Origin: an uncultured Bacilli bacterium
GTDB taxonomy: Bacteria > Bacillota_I > Bacilli_A > RF39 > UBA660
Direction of reading: 5' to 3'
NCBI GenBank assembly: GCA_934101445.1
Contig: CAKORQ010000025.1
Coordinates: forward strand, 1 to 8,867
DNA length: 8,867 nucleotides
Shown here: positions 1 to 7,641 of the stretch, piece by piece
Numbering within the stretch: the first letter of the stretch is position 1
How the letters are laid out: each line of letters starts with the position of its first letter
Notes under the pieces: model-generated
Database searches by the model: none
Seen by the model: the letters and a program-made list of their open reading frames with translations, nothing else
What the model was told of the DNA's origin: nothing
Program-made: the position numbers and the translations under genes

Positions 1-123
1 TCCTAAAAATATTAAAAAACTCAAAGCAATTATAATTGCCGCAAAAACACAAAACGCTAAAGCTGTAAAATAAAAAGTTAATTTTTGATTAGTTTTAATC
101 TCATCATCATTAATTTTTTTCAT
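1..123 (-). CDS. Sensor histidine kinase, N-terminal fragment (cut by window edge)
   Basis: An open frame starts at the ATG at 121-123 and runs without a stop to the left edge (41 codons). It begins MKKINDDEIKTNQ and continues into a strongly hydrophobic stretch at about residues 16-40 that looks like a first transmembrane helix. Upstream, AAGGTGG (about 131-137) is a good ribosome binding site roughly 7 bases from the ATG. The start overlaps the last 14 bases of the response regulator gene in another frame, which suggests translational coupling. No kinase motifs (H-box, N-box) are inside the window. The role is therefore inferred from the overlap with an OmpR-type regulator and the N-terminal membrane helix; a different membrane protein is possible but less likely. 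Confidence 0.72.
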   Translation of the reverse strand, partial: MKKINDDEIKTNQKLTFYFTALAFCVFAAIIIALSFLIFLG

Positions 124-790
124 TTTTAACCACCTTATACCCCAGACCGCGAACTGACTTAATTTCAAATTCCGGATAATTTTCAAATTTTCTCCTTAAT
201 CTATTAATATGGGCATCAATGGTTCTATCATCACTATTTGATTCATAGCCCCATATTTCATCCATTAATTGATTTCTTGTAAATATTTTATTAGGGTTAG
301 ATAACAATTTATATAACAAGGCAAATTCCTTTTGTGTTAGTTCCGTTACCTCACCATCTCTGGTAACCGTCATCGCATCACAATCGACAACCACTTTTCC
401 AATAACAATCTTTCTTTCGGCTAAAATTTTACTACGACGCAGTAAGGCTTTTACTCTTAATAATAATTCTTCCATTTCCAAAGGTTTAGTCATGTAATCA
501 TCAACCCCTGTTTGAAAAGCAATTCGTTTATCTTCCATTAAACTTTTGGCCGTCGTCATGATAATCGGTAAATTCTCTTTTTCATTTCTAATTTTCTTCG
601 TAAATGCATATCCATCTAATTTAGGTAACATTAAATCTAATATAATTAAATCAATATGATTATTTTCAAATACTTCTAAACCCGATACGCCATCTAAAGC
701 GGTATAAACCACATACCCTTCTCTTTCTAAATTCTTCTTTATAATATTAAGTAGATTAATATCATCTTCTACTATTAGTATATTTATCAT
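110..790 (-). CDS. OmpR/PhoB-family response regulator
   Basis: This 226-residue protein has the usual length and two-domain order of an OmpR/PhoB regulator. The receiver domain (about 1-120) shows the acidic pocket E8-D9-D10, the phospho-acceptor D52 in LDLMLP, the switch residue T80, Y99 and the conserved K102-P103. The C-terminal winged helix (about 125-220) carries the typical LTQKEFALLYKLL, the recognition-helix stretch RTIDAHINRLRRKF and the closing RGLGYK. Phosphorylation by a partner kinase would be expected to promote DNA binding at target promoters. The partner is almost certainly the overlapping downstream gene. The ATG at 788-790 follows GGTGGTG at a short distance and an extended -10 promoter lies just upstream. 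The targets and signal cannot be told from this window, and I did not assign a named orthologue. Confidence 0.93.
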   Translation of the reverse strand: MINILIVEDDINLLNIIKKNLEREGYVVYTALDGVSGLEVFENNHIDLIILDLMLPKLDGYAFTKKIRNEKENLPIIMTTAKSLMEDKRIAFQTGVDDYMTKPLEMEELLLRVKALLRRSKILAERKIVIGKVVVDCDAMTVTRDGEVTELTQKEFALLYKLLSNPNKIFTRNQLMDEIWGYESNSDDRTIDAHINRLRRKFENYPEFEIKSVRGLGYKVVKNEKN

Positions 791-814
791 AAAACACCAC
801 CAATTTATATTGTT

Positions 815-842
815 ATTGTATCATAACTTTTCCTTGAAACAA
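815..842 (-). promoter_or_regulatory. Promoter of the two-component operon
   Basis: On the minus strand, a TTGTTT -35 (837-842) is followed after 16 bases by TACAAT (815-820). A TG one base before the -10 (TGaTACAAT, 815-823) makes it an extended -10. Transcription would start near 808, giving a short 5' leader of about 18 bases that holds the GGTGGTG ribosome binding site. Confidence 0.6.
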
Positions 843-885
843 TGTTTTAAAGAAATTTATATTAAATTATCAGCTCAAACCAAAA

Positions 886-915
886 GAAAAAAGCACTTAA
901 TTTTTTTTAAGTACT
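886..915 (-). terminator. Rho-independent terminator of the 190-residue protein gene
   Basis: On the minus strand, AGTACTTAA (907-915) pairs with TTAAGTGCT (892-900) in a 9-bp stem with one G-U pair and a 6-base loop. Six T residues (886-891) follow, then C and four more T. The stop codon at 897-899 lies inside the downstream arm, so the hairpin overlaps the end of the gene. Confidence 0.72.
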
Positions 916-1469
916 CTCCCTTTTTCATTTTTTAAAGTAAATAATATCGGCTTACCACATCCTAAAAAACCTTCCGTTAATACTTTAAAATAATCTCCAT
1001 CAACATATAAAGGTAATATGTGTAAACTATTTAAAATAACTAGTAAATCCTCAAAATGAATGATTTTTTCCATGCTCCCAGAAACACTTTGATAGATATT
1101 TTTATTACTGCCACCATTTACTCTTCTATATTCACCATCAACCTTTTTTAAAGGATAAATAATTAAACGGTATAAAAATAAATCATCTATATTTTCAGTT
1201 TTACGTTTATTATTTTTAACAACTAAACCTCCGCAAACACTAAAACTTAAAGCCTCATAATCAGTATCACTCAATTTATCCATAGTGGTTTCAATATCTT
1301 CTAGGACTCCAGTTGCACTACAATCAATTTCTTCTAAATTACAAATTACACTAGCATCTTTAAAATTAATTTCACTAGTATATTGAGTTCTTATCATATT
1401 TTTATCTCTAATTAAATAATTAACATACGGATTATTATTAATACTTTTGTTTATTTCTTCAATATTCAT
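897..1469 (-). CDS. Unrecognised 190-residue protein
   Basis: I do not recognise this protein. The frame could extend to TTG (1479-1481) or GTG, but those bases form the GGTGA ribosome binding site (1475-1479), which is five bases from the ATG at 1467-1469. I therefore start at that ATG (MNIEEINK). No signal peptide or transmembrane segment is visible. The sequence looks like a soluble alpha/beta protein with a short glycine-containing CGGLVV segment in the middle and GFLGCGKP near the C terminus; GCGKP is not a Walker A motif. Four cysteines are scattered and do not form CxxC pairs. It has its own promoter region and terminator, so it appears to be monocistronic. It sits between a two-component system and a YdjG-like gene, which gives no firm clue to function. 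Confidence 0.72.
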   Translation of the reverse strand: MNIEEINKSINNNPYVNYLIRDKNMIRTQYTSEINFKDASVICNLEEIDCSATGVLEDIETTMDKLSDTDYEALSFSVCGGLVVKNNKRKTENIDDLFLYRLIIYPLKKVDGEYRRVNGGSNKNIYQSVSGSMEKIIHFEDLLVILNSLHILPLYVDGDYFKVLTEGFLGCGKPILFTLKNEKGRVLKKN

Positions 1470-1499
1470 TTTCTTCACCAAAAAATTATTTAATCATAA

Positions 1500-1527
1500 A
1501 ATATAAGGATAATCAATATTTTTTCAA
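1500..1527 (-). promoter_or_regulatory. Probable promoter of the 190-residue protein gene
   Basis: On the minus strand, TTGAAA (1522-1527) and TATATT (1500-1505) are 16 bases apart. An overlapping alternative is TTGATT followed after 17 bases by an extended -10 TGaTTAAAT a little downstream. The sequence does not say which is used. Both lie just after the terminator of the upstream operon and just before the gene. Confidence 0.45.
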
Positions 1528-1531
1528 GAAG

Positions 1532-1568
1532 AAAAAATTAAAATGCTAGAAAATTAATTCTAACATTT
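1532..1568 (-). terminator. Rho-independent terminator of the SPFH/zinc-ribbon operon
   Basis: On the minus strand, AAATGTTAGAA (1558-1568) pairs with TTCTAGCATTT (1541-1551) over 11 bp with one G-U pair and a 6-base loop. TAA and six T residues (1532-1537) follow. It begins 7 bases beyond the stop codon of the zinc-ribbon gene and is the clearest terminator in the window. Confidence 0.8.
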
Positions 1569-1575
1569 ATATCTC

Positions 1576-2982
1576 TTAATGAAATTTACCTCTTATAGTT
1601 CTATTATTGGCGCCATCCATCATACTACTAGTTTGACCATTATTTTTTCTAACAAAATTATCAATCTTTCTTAAATTTTTCATTTCTCTTTTAGTCTCTT
1701 TTTCGTAAGTATGACGAGCACTAGTATTACGATATATATTATAAATAACAAAAAAGTAAATAAAACCAACTGATAAGAATATCCAGCTATAATCCCAATC
1801 TATATTACTTGCTGCGATATAACCAAATATTTCTACTATAAAAGAGGCTAATAATAACATTGGTATATGAATAGGTACACTTCCCATAACCTCTTTAGTT
1901 CTAGCATTAACAGCCACATAATGTAATAACTTCTTATCACCCTTAACTTCTAAATAACTATAAAGCCATACTGGTAAATAAGCCGCCGTCCACTGTTGGC
2001 CTTTAATATCTAAATTCTCATTATCCCAACGCACACCTCTATCATACATTCCAAGTGTACTATTACATGTATATCTAGCAATATCCTTAGATTGTTCATA
2101 AGCCGTTTCTTTTAAATTATAAATATTAACATCTCTTTTTTCCGAGTTGAAACCTCGTAAATAATTAGCATTAAACTTAACACAATTTTCGGTATCAAAA
2201 GGCATTATGGCATTAATAATATTATTAGTTTTACCACTTACTTCATTTAGATTATTGGAACTTGATTCAATAGATAAACCTTGAATTGTAAAATCAAAAT
2301 CTCTTTCGACATGATATACATCAGCATCATACTTTGTATGGCGCATATCACCATTTTGTACTTGATAAGTCCTAGTTTGACGTTCACCTTCCCCGCTAAA
2401 ATTAGCATGAGCATTAACATCTAAAAGCATATAAGGAAAAAATACCCCTATAACATTATTAGTTGTAAATTCCTTCTTAAATTTAGGATTAGCAAAAAAC
2501 TTTCTTTTATTAACAAAACCTTTAATTATTCCTTCGGCCTCTTCTTTAGCTACTTTAAATGGTAACAAAGTATCAGGAACACTACCATTAGGAATTTGTT
2601 CGTTTACCGATAATATATGGCGACACCAATGACATCGAGCCTGCATACTACTAGCAGTATCAACAACTACTTCTGCCCCACAACTACTACATTTAAATGT
2701 AACGATATCAGAAGCATCACTTACAATATTTTGAGCCCCAGAACCAATAACTTTACCATTCAAAGCCGCAATATCTTCCATCATAGCCTCAAATTTTTCA
2801 GGTTCAAAATCATAATGACAAAAATTACAACGTAAATGACCAGTTGAAGCAACAGGTGATATATCTGTTGCTCCACATTTTGGACATTTATTTTGACCAC
2901 TTTGGCTTCCTGTATCTGTTTTTATTACTGTAACACCATCATTAGAATTATTATTAATAATATCTTTACTATTATTTTCCAC
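1576..2982 (-). CDS. Membrane protein with two zinc ribbons (YdjG-like)
   Basis: This 468-residue protein has a low-complexity Asn/Ser-rich start. Two zinc ribbons follow: C33-x2-C36 with C52-x2-C55, and C98-x2-C101 with C117-x2-C120. After a long middle region (about 130-365) with the motif LLPFKV come two hydrophobic helices (about 372-391 and 397-417) and a basic cytoplasmic-looking tail. This architecture matches TFIIB-type zinc-ribbon membrane proteins of Bacillota such as Bacillus subtilis YdjG, which acts with YdjH and the SPFH protein YdjI to recruit a PspA paralogue at the membrane. The start is GTG (2980-2982), with TTAGGAC about eight bases upstream inside the end of the previous gene. 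The gene lies 3 bases after the SPFH gene stop, so the two are almost surely co-translated. The family is clear; a membrane-stress role is inferred from YdjGHI, and no PspA gene is visible here. Confidence 0.82.
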   Translation of the reverse strand: MENNSKDIINNNSNDGVTVIKTDTGSQSGQNKCPKCGATDISPVASTGHLRCNFCHYDFEPEKFEAMMEDIAALNGKVIGSGAQNIVSDASDIVTFKCSSCGAEVVVDTASSMQARCHWCRHILSVNEQIPNGSVPDTLLPFKVAKEEAEGIIKGFVNKRKFFANPKFKKEFTTNNVIGVFFPYMLLDVNAHANFSGEGERQTRTYQVQNGDMRHTKYDADVYHVERDFDFTIQGLSIESSSNNLNEVSGKTNNIINAIMPFDTENCVKFNANYLRGFNSEKRDVNIYNLKETAYEQSKDIARYTCNSTLGMYDRGVRWDNENLDIKGQQWTAAYLPVWLYSYLEVKGDKKLLHYVAVNARTKEVMGSVPIHIPMLLLASFIVEIFGYIAASNIDWDYSWIFLSVGFIYFFVIYNIYRNTSARHTYEKETKREMKNLRKIDNFVRKNNGQTSSMMDGANNRTIRGKFH

Positions 2983-2985
2983 TTT

Positions 2986-4185
2986 TTATAGTCCTAATAA
3001 CTGTTTTTTTACTTTTTCATAATCTTCAGCCGTAATAGTCCCAGCATCTAGAAGTTCTTTCATTTTAAGAAGTTTAGCTGTTGGATCTTCAGAAGCACCA
3101 TTTTGAGTGTTATTTTGATTATTGACAAACCCCGGATTATAAGAAGATGGAGTATTTTCCTGAGCAAAACCATTCATCATATTCCCAGCAACATTAGCGC
3201 CCATTCCCATGAATGCCATACCAGCACCACCGCCGTTTTCACCAGCACTCTCTAGTCCACGAGCTGCAGCTTGTTGCATAAAGGAGTTTCCTCTAGCCCC
3301 ACTTAGAGCATCAGCCTTCTTAACATCACTCATTAATTTCTTAGTATCTTCATCATATTCAATAGCTAAAATAGCCGTTTTAACGATTTCTAAACCTCTA
3401 GTTTCCCTCCACTGATAAGCCTCTTCTACTGCTGCACTCATAGCCTTAGCAAAACCAATTTGATCAGCCTGAATTTTCGTAATTCGATTACCTTTTTCAG
3501 GATCATTGGTATACTTAGAAAATGCTGCTGATAAAGTTCCAACTACTTCACTAAATAATTGTTCACAAGCCTCATTATCCATATCTCCAAAATCAAATAT
3601 AGGAGCATCCGCTACTAAATATTTAGCAGGCACAAAATTCTTAACAAATAATAAGGGATCTACTATTTTTACGGTATAAGTACCTCTTGTAATAGCCCCA
3701 ACTTGAGTACCTAAAAACGCATCATCCCAATAAATTTCTGATTGTGTTCCAAACTTATTATTAGGAATTTCCTTTAAATTAACATAAAATGCTAATTGTT
3801 GACTAGCAGGAATACCTCCAAACTTAACTTTCTCCCAAGTTGATTTAATTACTTGACCAAAAATACCATCTCCGGCAAACATTGATTTTGAATTTACATC
3901 ATCTGATTTAAATTCATAACCACCAGCTTCCGTAATACATCCAGTAATTGCCCCATCTTGCATTGTAATCAATGCCGTGTTTTCAGGAACTACAATTTTA
4001 CTACCATTACTAATGATATTAGCATTTCCTTTGTAATTTTCACCACGACCATTATTAATACTTTTTAATACTGCTGGATATACAGCCGATGTTTCTGTTA
4101 TATTGCTACTAGGAACATAAAAATCTTTCCATTGATCAGCAAAAGTACCACTTATTGCCCCTGTAAATGCTTTAATAAATCCCAT
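2986..4185 (-). CDS. SPFH/YdjI-like protein with C-terminal SHOCT domain
   Basis: This 399-residue protein matches the bacterial SPFH group that contains Bacillus subtilis YdjI (often labelled virion-core-like protein). The SPFH-type region covers about residues 60-280. It includes the AFYVNLKEI strand and the segment ending in IVKTAILAIEYDED. An alanine-rich stretch and a Gly/Met-rich flexible segment (about 315-342) follow, then an Asn-rich linker. The last 30 residues (370-399) read as a SHOCT domain: KMKELLDAGTITAEDYEKVK. YdjI as I recall it ends in a zinc ribbon, so this C terminus differs. No transmembrane helix is present, so membrane contact probably depends on the partner encoded just downstream. 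The start is secure: AGGAGG (4193-4198) lies 7 bases before the ATG at 4183-4185. Assembly into a ring or oligomer is known for SPFH families but only inferred here. Confidence 0.86.
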   Translation of the reverse strand: MGFIKAFTGAISGTFADQWKDFYVPSSNITETSAVYPAVLKSINNGRGENYKGNANIISNGSKIVVPENTALITMQDGAITGCITEAGGYEFKSDDVNSKSMFAGDGIFGQVIKSTWEKVKFGGIPASQQLAFYVNLKEIPNNKFGTQSEIYWDDAFLGTQVGAITRGTYTVKIVDPLLFVKNFVPAKYLVADAPIFDFGDMDNEACEQLFSEVVGTLSAAFSKYTNDPEKGNRITKIQADQIGFAKAMSAAVEEAYQWRETRGLEIVKTAILAIEYDEDTKKLMSDVKKADALSGARGNSFMQQAAARGLESAGENGGGAGMAFMGMGANVAGNMMNGFAQENTPSSYNPGFVNNQNNTQNGASEDPTAKLLKMKELLDAGTITAEDYEKVKKQLLGL

Positions 4186-4259
4186 AATTTTTCCTCCTCT
4201 TATGATTATTATTAAATATTAGAATAGTAATTTTTTAACTATTATCCCTATTCATCTTA

Positions 4260-4288
4260 ATATTAGCATACTTAATTTAAAATGAAAA
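4260..4288 (-). promoter_or_regulatory. Promoter of the SPFH/zinc-ribbon operon
   Basis: On the minus strand, TTTTCA (4283-4288) lies 17 bases before TAATAT (4260-4265), and TG one base before the -10 makes an extended element (TGcTAATAT). A 5' leader of roughly 65-70 bases would follow. The -35 matches consensus at four of six positions, so the extended -10 is the stronger evidence. Confidence 0.5.
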
Positions 4289-4353
4289 TTATTTTTTCTT
4301 TACTTTATCTTACTTTACAAACAATTAGACATATCTACGATTATATAAATATC

Positions 4354-5853
4354 TTACTTTTTTATATCAATATCTTCTTCTCTTTCCTTGATTCTTCTTA
4401 ATATCTCGCTAGCAACTTCAGATGGATTCATTCCTTTAGTACATACTTTTATAGTAGCTATCATATCATTACAAGGACTTTCTAAATGACTTCTATTAAT
4501 CTTAGCATAATCAACACCATTATTTTGATTACGCTTTGCCACTCTTTCATTTATTATAGTTAAAGCCTCCTCTTTATCTTCACTAGGTACTAAAAAAACA
4601 ACATTTTTAAATTTTTTCATTAATCTTTGAAATTCATAAAAAGCAAGAGGTGTCCTATAAATTGAATGACCAGCCCCAAAATCAATAATAGCAGGTTTAT
4701 CTAAATTATTAAAAACGCTTCCTGTTAAATATAGTTCAAAATCTTTTTTACTTAAAAATTCATCTTTTTTAGCATATAAACCTTTTAATTGTTCCTTATC
4801 ATCTAAACTAATACCTGGCATTCCTGTTAAACTTTTTAAATTCTTAGATACAGTGGATTTACCAACTCCCATGGGACCTACTAAAATTATCGAATTATCT
4901 GTTATATTTTCATCTATATCTTTATTAATTAGTTTTTCTAATTCTCCAAATCTTTTAAAATAATCATATATTTCCTTAGCAATATCTTTAATATCTCGTT
5001 TATCTTGTAAATAATATTTATATATTCCTTCTTTTATATTAGTAGGAATATTAGGATACCTAGAAAATATTAAATCTAACATTACTTTTATTAATTTTTC
5101 TTTATCAAAATCATTTATTGCCAAGGATTGTTTAACATAATTTTCTAATTCAGGATAAACATCTAAAATTGCACGAATACCATTCTTAAGAAATGGTTCA
5201 TTTTTTAAACCAGTATTAATTAAGCACAATTTTTTTTGAAGAATAGTTATCAAATCTTCTTTCTTTATTATTTGATTATTTAAATCTTCTTCCCATAATA
5301 TCTCATTTATTCGCTCCAGCAAACTAGGATGTAAAAATAACATATCTTCAAAATCATATTTTGTAAAAGTTCCGCCATTTCTTTTTCTAGAATTCACAAA
5401 ATTTTCGAACATTCTTATTTCATCACGCTTAGTTAATTCACTTTCTTTATCGTAAGAAATAAGTTTCATTTTGCCTTCTTTTTCTAACTTTTTTAAAGCC
5501 TCATAAACACTAGGATATTTTTCTTCTTTTAATACCGGCACGGCAACGTCAGATACAACTTCATCAAAACCAGTATTAATTTCTTTAAATGTTGTTGCAT
5601 CGGCAGTGTATATAGAAAACGAGTTATTAAACATTACCTCAAAGGCTCCGGGTACTCTTTCAATTATTGTCCATGGTTCCTTTTTATTATTACGACCAAT
5701 TCCGTATGTTAAATCCCAACCGTATTTTTTAGCAAATAATACAGCAATTTCTTTAAAAGATGTGGCATAAACATAAGTTCCATGTGTCGATTTATGAGGT
5801 TCTAAAACTTTTAAATCAGAAGTACTACTTCCATGATATACAATATTTTCCAT
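4354..5853 (-). CDS. Two-domain protein: ADP-ribosyltransferase-like N terminus plus P-loop kinase-like C terminus
   Basis: This 499-residue protein combines three regions. Residues 1-130 start with VYHGSS (H7) and contain HGTYVYAT (Y27/Y29), EPWTIIERVPGAFE (E65, E72) and EVVSDVAV. The order of H, Y and later acidic residues recalls the H-Y-E type of ADP-ribosyltransferase fold, but I cannot confirm a catalytic Glu. Residues about 135-310 are mostly helical and unrecognised. Residues 321-499 form a P-loop domain with Walker A GPMGVGKS (326-333), an acidic pair D351-D352 placed like the shikimate-kinase DxD, IIDFGAGHSIY (389-399) and a possible lid around ERVAKR. It resembles shikimate kinase, but the extra domains and context argue against aromatic biosynthesis. 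The start ATG is one base past the stop of the HerA-like gene and has only a weak ribosome binding site, so translation probably depends on coupling. NAD+ and ATP use are inferences. Confidence 0.78.
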   Translation of the reverse strand: MENIVYHGSSTSDLKVLEPHKSTHGTYVYATSFKEIAVLFAKKYGWDLTYGIGRNNKKEPWTIIERVPGAFEVMFNNSFSIYTADATTFKEINTGFDEVVSDVAVPVLKEEKYPSVYEALKKLEKEGKMKLISYDKESELTKRDEIRMFENFVNSRKRNGGTFTKYDFEDMLFLHPSLLERINEILWEEDLNNQIIKKEDLITILQKKLCLINTGLKNEPFLKNGIRAILDVYPELENYVKQSLAINDFDKEKLIKVMLDLIFSRYPNIPTNIKEGIYKYYLQDKRDIKDIAKEIYDYFKRFGELEKLINKDIDENITDNSIILVGPMGVGKSTVSKNLKSLTGMPGISLDDKEQLKGLYAKKDEFLSKKDFELYLTGSVFNNLDKPAIIDFGAGHSIYRTPLAFYEFQRLMKKFKNVVFLVPSEDKEEALTIINERVAKRNQNNGVDYAKINRSHLESPCNDMIATIKVCTKGMNPSEVASEILRRIKEREEDIDIKK

Positions 5854-5854
5854 T

Positions 5855-7612
5855 TTAATTATACCAAACTTTTACAACATCAACACTAGTTGAAGTAGGC
5901 ATTGGATTAGGTAAAGTCATATCCACAATTACGGGAATATTAAAGGCTGTTCCAAAACACAAAGGCATACCTGAGCGTAAAGTTTTTACTCTTTCTAACA
6001 TATTTTTATTTACCGCTGCACTTATTCTACTTACAATATCAACATCATCTGGATGATGAAGTCTAAGTACTAAAAAGTTTGAACACTGTGATAAACTAGT
6101 TGTAGATAACTCACTAGGTCTTTGCGTAATAAGTCCCAGTAGAATACCATACTTTCTTCCTTCTTTAGTAATTCTATCAAAAATATTATATCCTAAAACC
6201 TCATAATCATGATCATTTTGAACATATCTATGGGCTTCTTCAATTACCATGTGAATTGGAAAACTAGCTCTCTTTTCTATATTAGTAACATAATCAAAGA
6301 ACATTTTACCATATATTTTTGATAAAATCTTAATCATTCTATCATCAACCCCATTTAAATTGATATTAATTATCTGTGCATTCTTACCATCTTTAGCCTT
6401 AAAAAACTGTTTAATATAATCAGGCTTAGAAATAACCTCACTAAACTCAAATATATTCTTATATTCACTATTAATTATAGAATTTAATCTAATCTTTAAA
6501 GTATTTAACTTATCATATCTGGCACTGGAATTTAACACCCCTTCATTAAGTAACGAAAAATCTAATGCTACTTGTAAATCTTCTAAAGTATAAATAAAAT
6601 TAGGTTTAATTTTTAATTCATTTAAATCAAAATTTAAGAACGTTTTAATAAAATCGGTTAAAGGACCAATAGCATTCATTTTACCTTGACTATCAATAAG
6701 TAGACATTGACGAAGAGTTCTATCATAACCCGGTTGATGAATAATTGAATCTAAACTTATATTAACCGTATTAAACTTTGTTAAAGCTGCAATTATCTGA
6801 TCACGAATAGCAGCCGCTGGTTTACCACACGATAAAATATCCATTAGGGTTGAGGCTATAATGTAATCTTTATACTTAACAGTATCAGGGTCTTTACTAG
6901 TAAAAATATAAGTTAATCTTAATGTATTTTCAATTACTGGTATAACATTATAATCATTAACATTAAGTAAAAGCGCTAAATCATCGACTCCTAAAAAGTA
7001 AGCAGGAATTTTTACCGGCATATCATCTTCTTTAGGACTAGTTGAATAACTTTTAAACCCCAAACCATTAATACTTTCAATTCCCTTTAAAGCACTTTTA
7101 TATTCTCCAAAGACATCAAAAATTACAAAATGAGAATTAATTGGTAATTTATCATCATTACTATAAAATAAGTTTTGTAAAAGTCTAGCTGTTGCGCAAG
7201 ATTTTCCTGAACCCGTGTTTCCCAATATAGCAAAATGACCACTAAAGAATCGGTTTTTATCTGCTGTTACTTTAAAACCATCATAAATTAAAGAATTACC
7301 AACCAATAAATTTCTCATATTACTATAATCTTGACTCCCAAGTAAATACTCTAATTCTTTTTTAGTTATTATCCTAGCTGTTGCATTAGGACTAGGTTTT
7401 TTTATAATCCCAGCCATATACATATTGTTTTTTATTTCTCCGATAAGTAGTATCTCTACTTTCTCAATACTAATATTTTCAATCTCGCCAACCAAAGTCT
7501 TATTAGAATCATTAAATATAACATGATACCCAATTAAGTTAGTTTCTGCTCTTCCCAGTTTATTTTCTAAATAAATATAATTATCTCTTAATTCTATAAT
7601 TTTTCCAAACAT
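5855..7612 (-). CDS. HerA-like hexameric ATPase (DUF87/HAS-barrel family)
   Basis: This 585-residue protein looks like a full-length HerA/FtsK-clade DNA translocase. The N-terminal beta-rich part (about 1-80) fits a HAS barrel. Walker A is GNTGSGKS (131-138), followed by FVIFDVFGEY. Walker B is HMVIEEAHR (454-462) with catalytic acidic residues E458/E459. EGRKYG (484-489) matches the HerA arginine-finger motif, and ITQRP (495-499) matches the sensor motif. HerA proteins pump duplex DNA as hexameric rings. In archaea they work with NurA nuclease, and in bacteria they also occur in antiviral pairs with SIR2 or DUF4297 effectors. No NurA, SIR2 or recognisable nuclease is adjacent; the coupled partner is the ADP-ribosyltransferase-like/P-loop protein. 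AGGTAGGT precedes the ATG at 7610-7612. The gene occupies the place where obg often follows rpmA in Bacillota. Confidence 0.9.
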   Translation of the reverse strand: MFGKIIELRDNYIYLENKLGRAETNLIGYHVIFNDSNKTLVGEIENISIEKVEILLIGEIKNNMYMAGIIKKPSPNATARIITKKELEYLLGSQDYSNMRNLLVGNSLIYDGFKVTADKNRFFSGHFAILGNTGSGKSCATARLLQNLFYSNDDKLPINSHFVIFDVFGEYKSALKGIESINGLGFKSYSTSPKEDDMPVKIPAYFLGVDDLALLLNVNDYNVIPVIENTLRLTYIFTSKDPDTVKYKDYIIASTLMDILSCGKPAAAIRDQIIAALTKFNTVNISLDSIIHQPGYDRTLRQCLLIDSQGKMNAIGPLTDFIKTFLNFDLNELKIKPNFIYTLEDLQVALDFSLLNEGVLNSSARYDKLNTLKIRLNSIINSEYKNIFEFSEVISKPDYIKQFFKAKDGKNAQIININLNGVDDRMIKILSKIYGKMFFDYVTNIEKRASFPIHMVIEEAHRYVQNDHDYEVLGYNIFDRITKEGRKYGILLGLITQRPSELSTTSLSQCSNFLVLRLHHPDDVDIVSRISAAVNKNMLERVKTLRSGMPLCFGTAFNIPVIVDMTLPNPMPTSTSVDVVKVWYN

Positions 7613-7641
7613 ATTAACCTACCTTTATATCTTCTAAAGAA

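Noticed and set aside
1467..1481. Upstream TTG/GTG starts for the 190-residue protein
   Set aside because: These bases are the GGTGA ribosome binding site for the ATG at 1467-1469; no other site lies upstream of them at a suitable distance.
2617..2835. Plus-strand open frame of 72 codons
   Set aside because: It lies wholly inside the zinc-ribbon gene, reads through its Cys-rich region in reverse, has no ribosome binding site and a biased composition.
3209..3415. Plus-strand open frame of 68 codons
   Set aside because: It is the reverse of the alanine/glycine-rich part of the SPFH gene; its Pro/Ala-rich product is a by-product of that composition.
4307..4360. Direct repeat ATCTTACTTT at 4307-4316 and 4351-4360 and an AU-only hairpin at about 4331-4352 after the two-domain gene
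   Set aside because: The hairpin is weak, lacks G-C pairs and has no T tract, so it is not a credible terminator. A 10-base repeat of this composition is expected in such AT-rich DNA.
4354..5853. Annotation of the two-domain gene as shikimate kinase (aroK)
   Set aside because: The P-loop domain resembles that family, but the protein is about three times the usual length, carries an unrelated N-terminal domain, and no aromatic biosynthesis gene is nearby.
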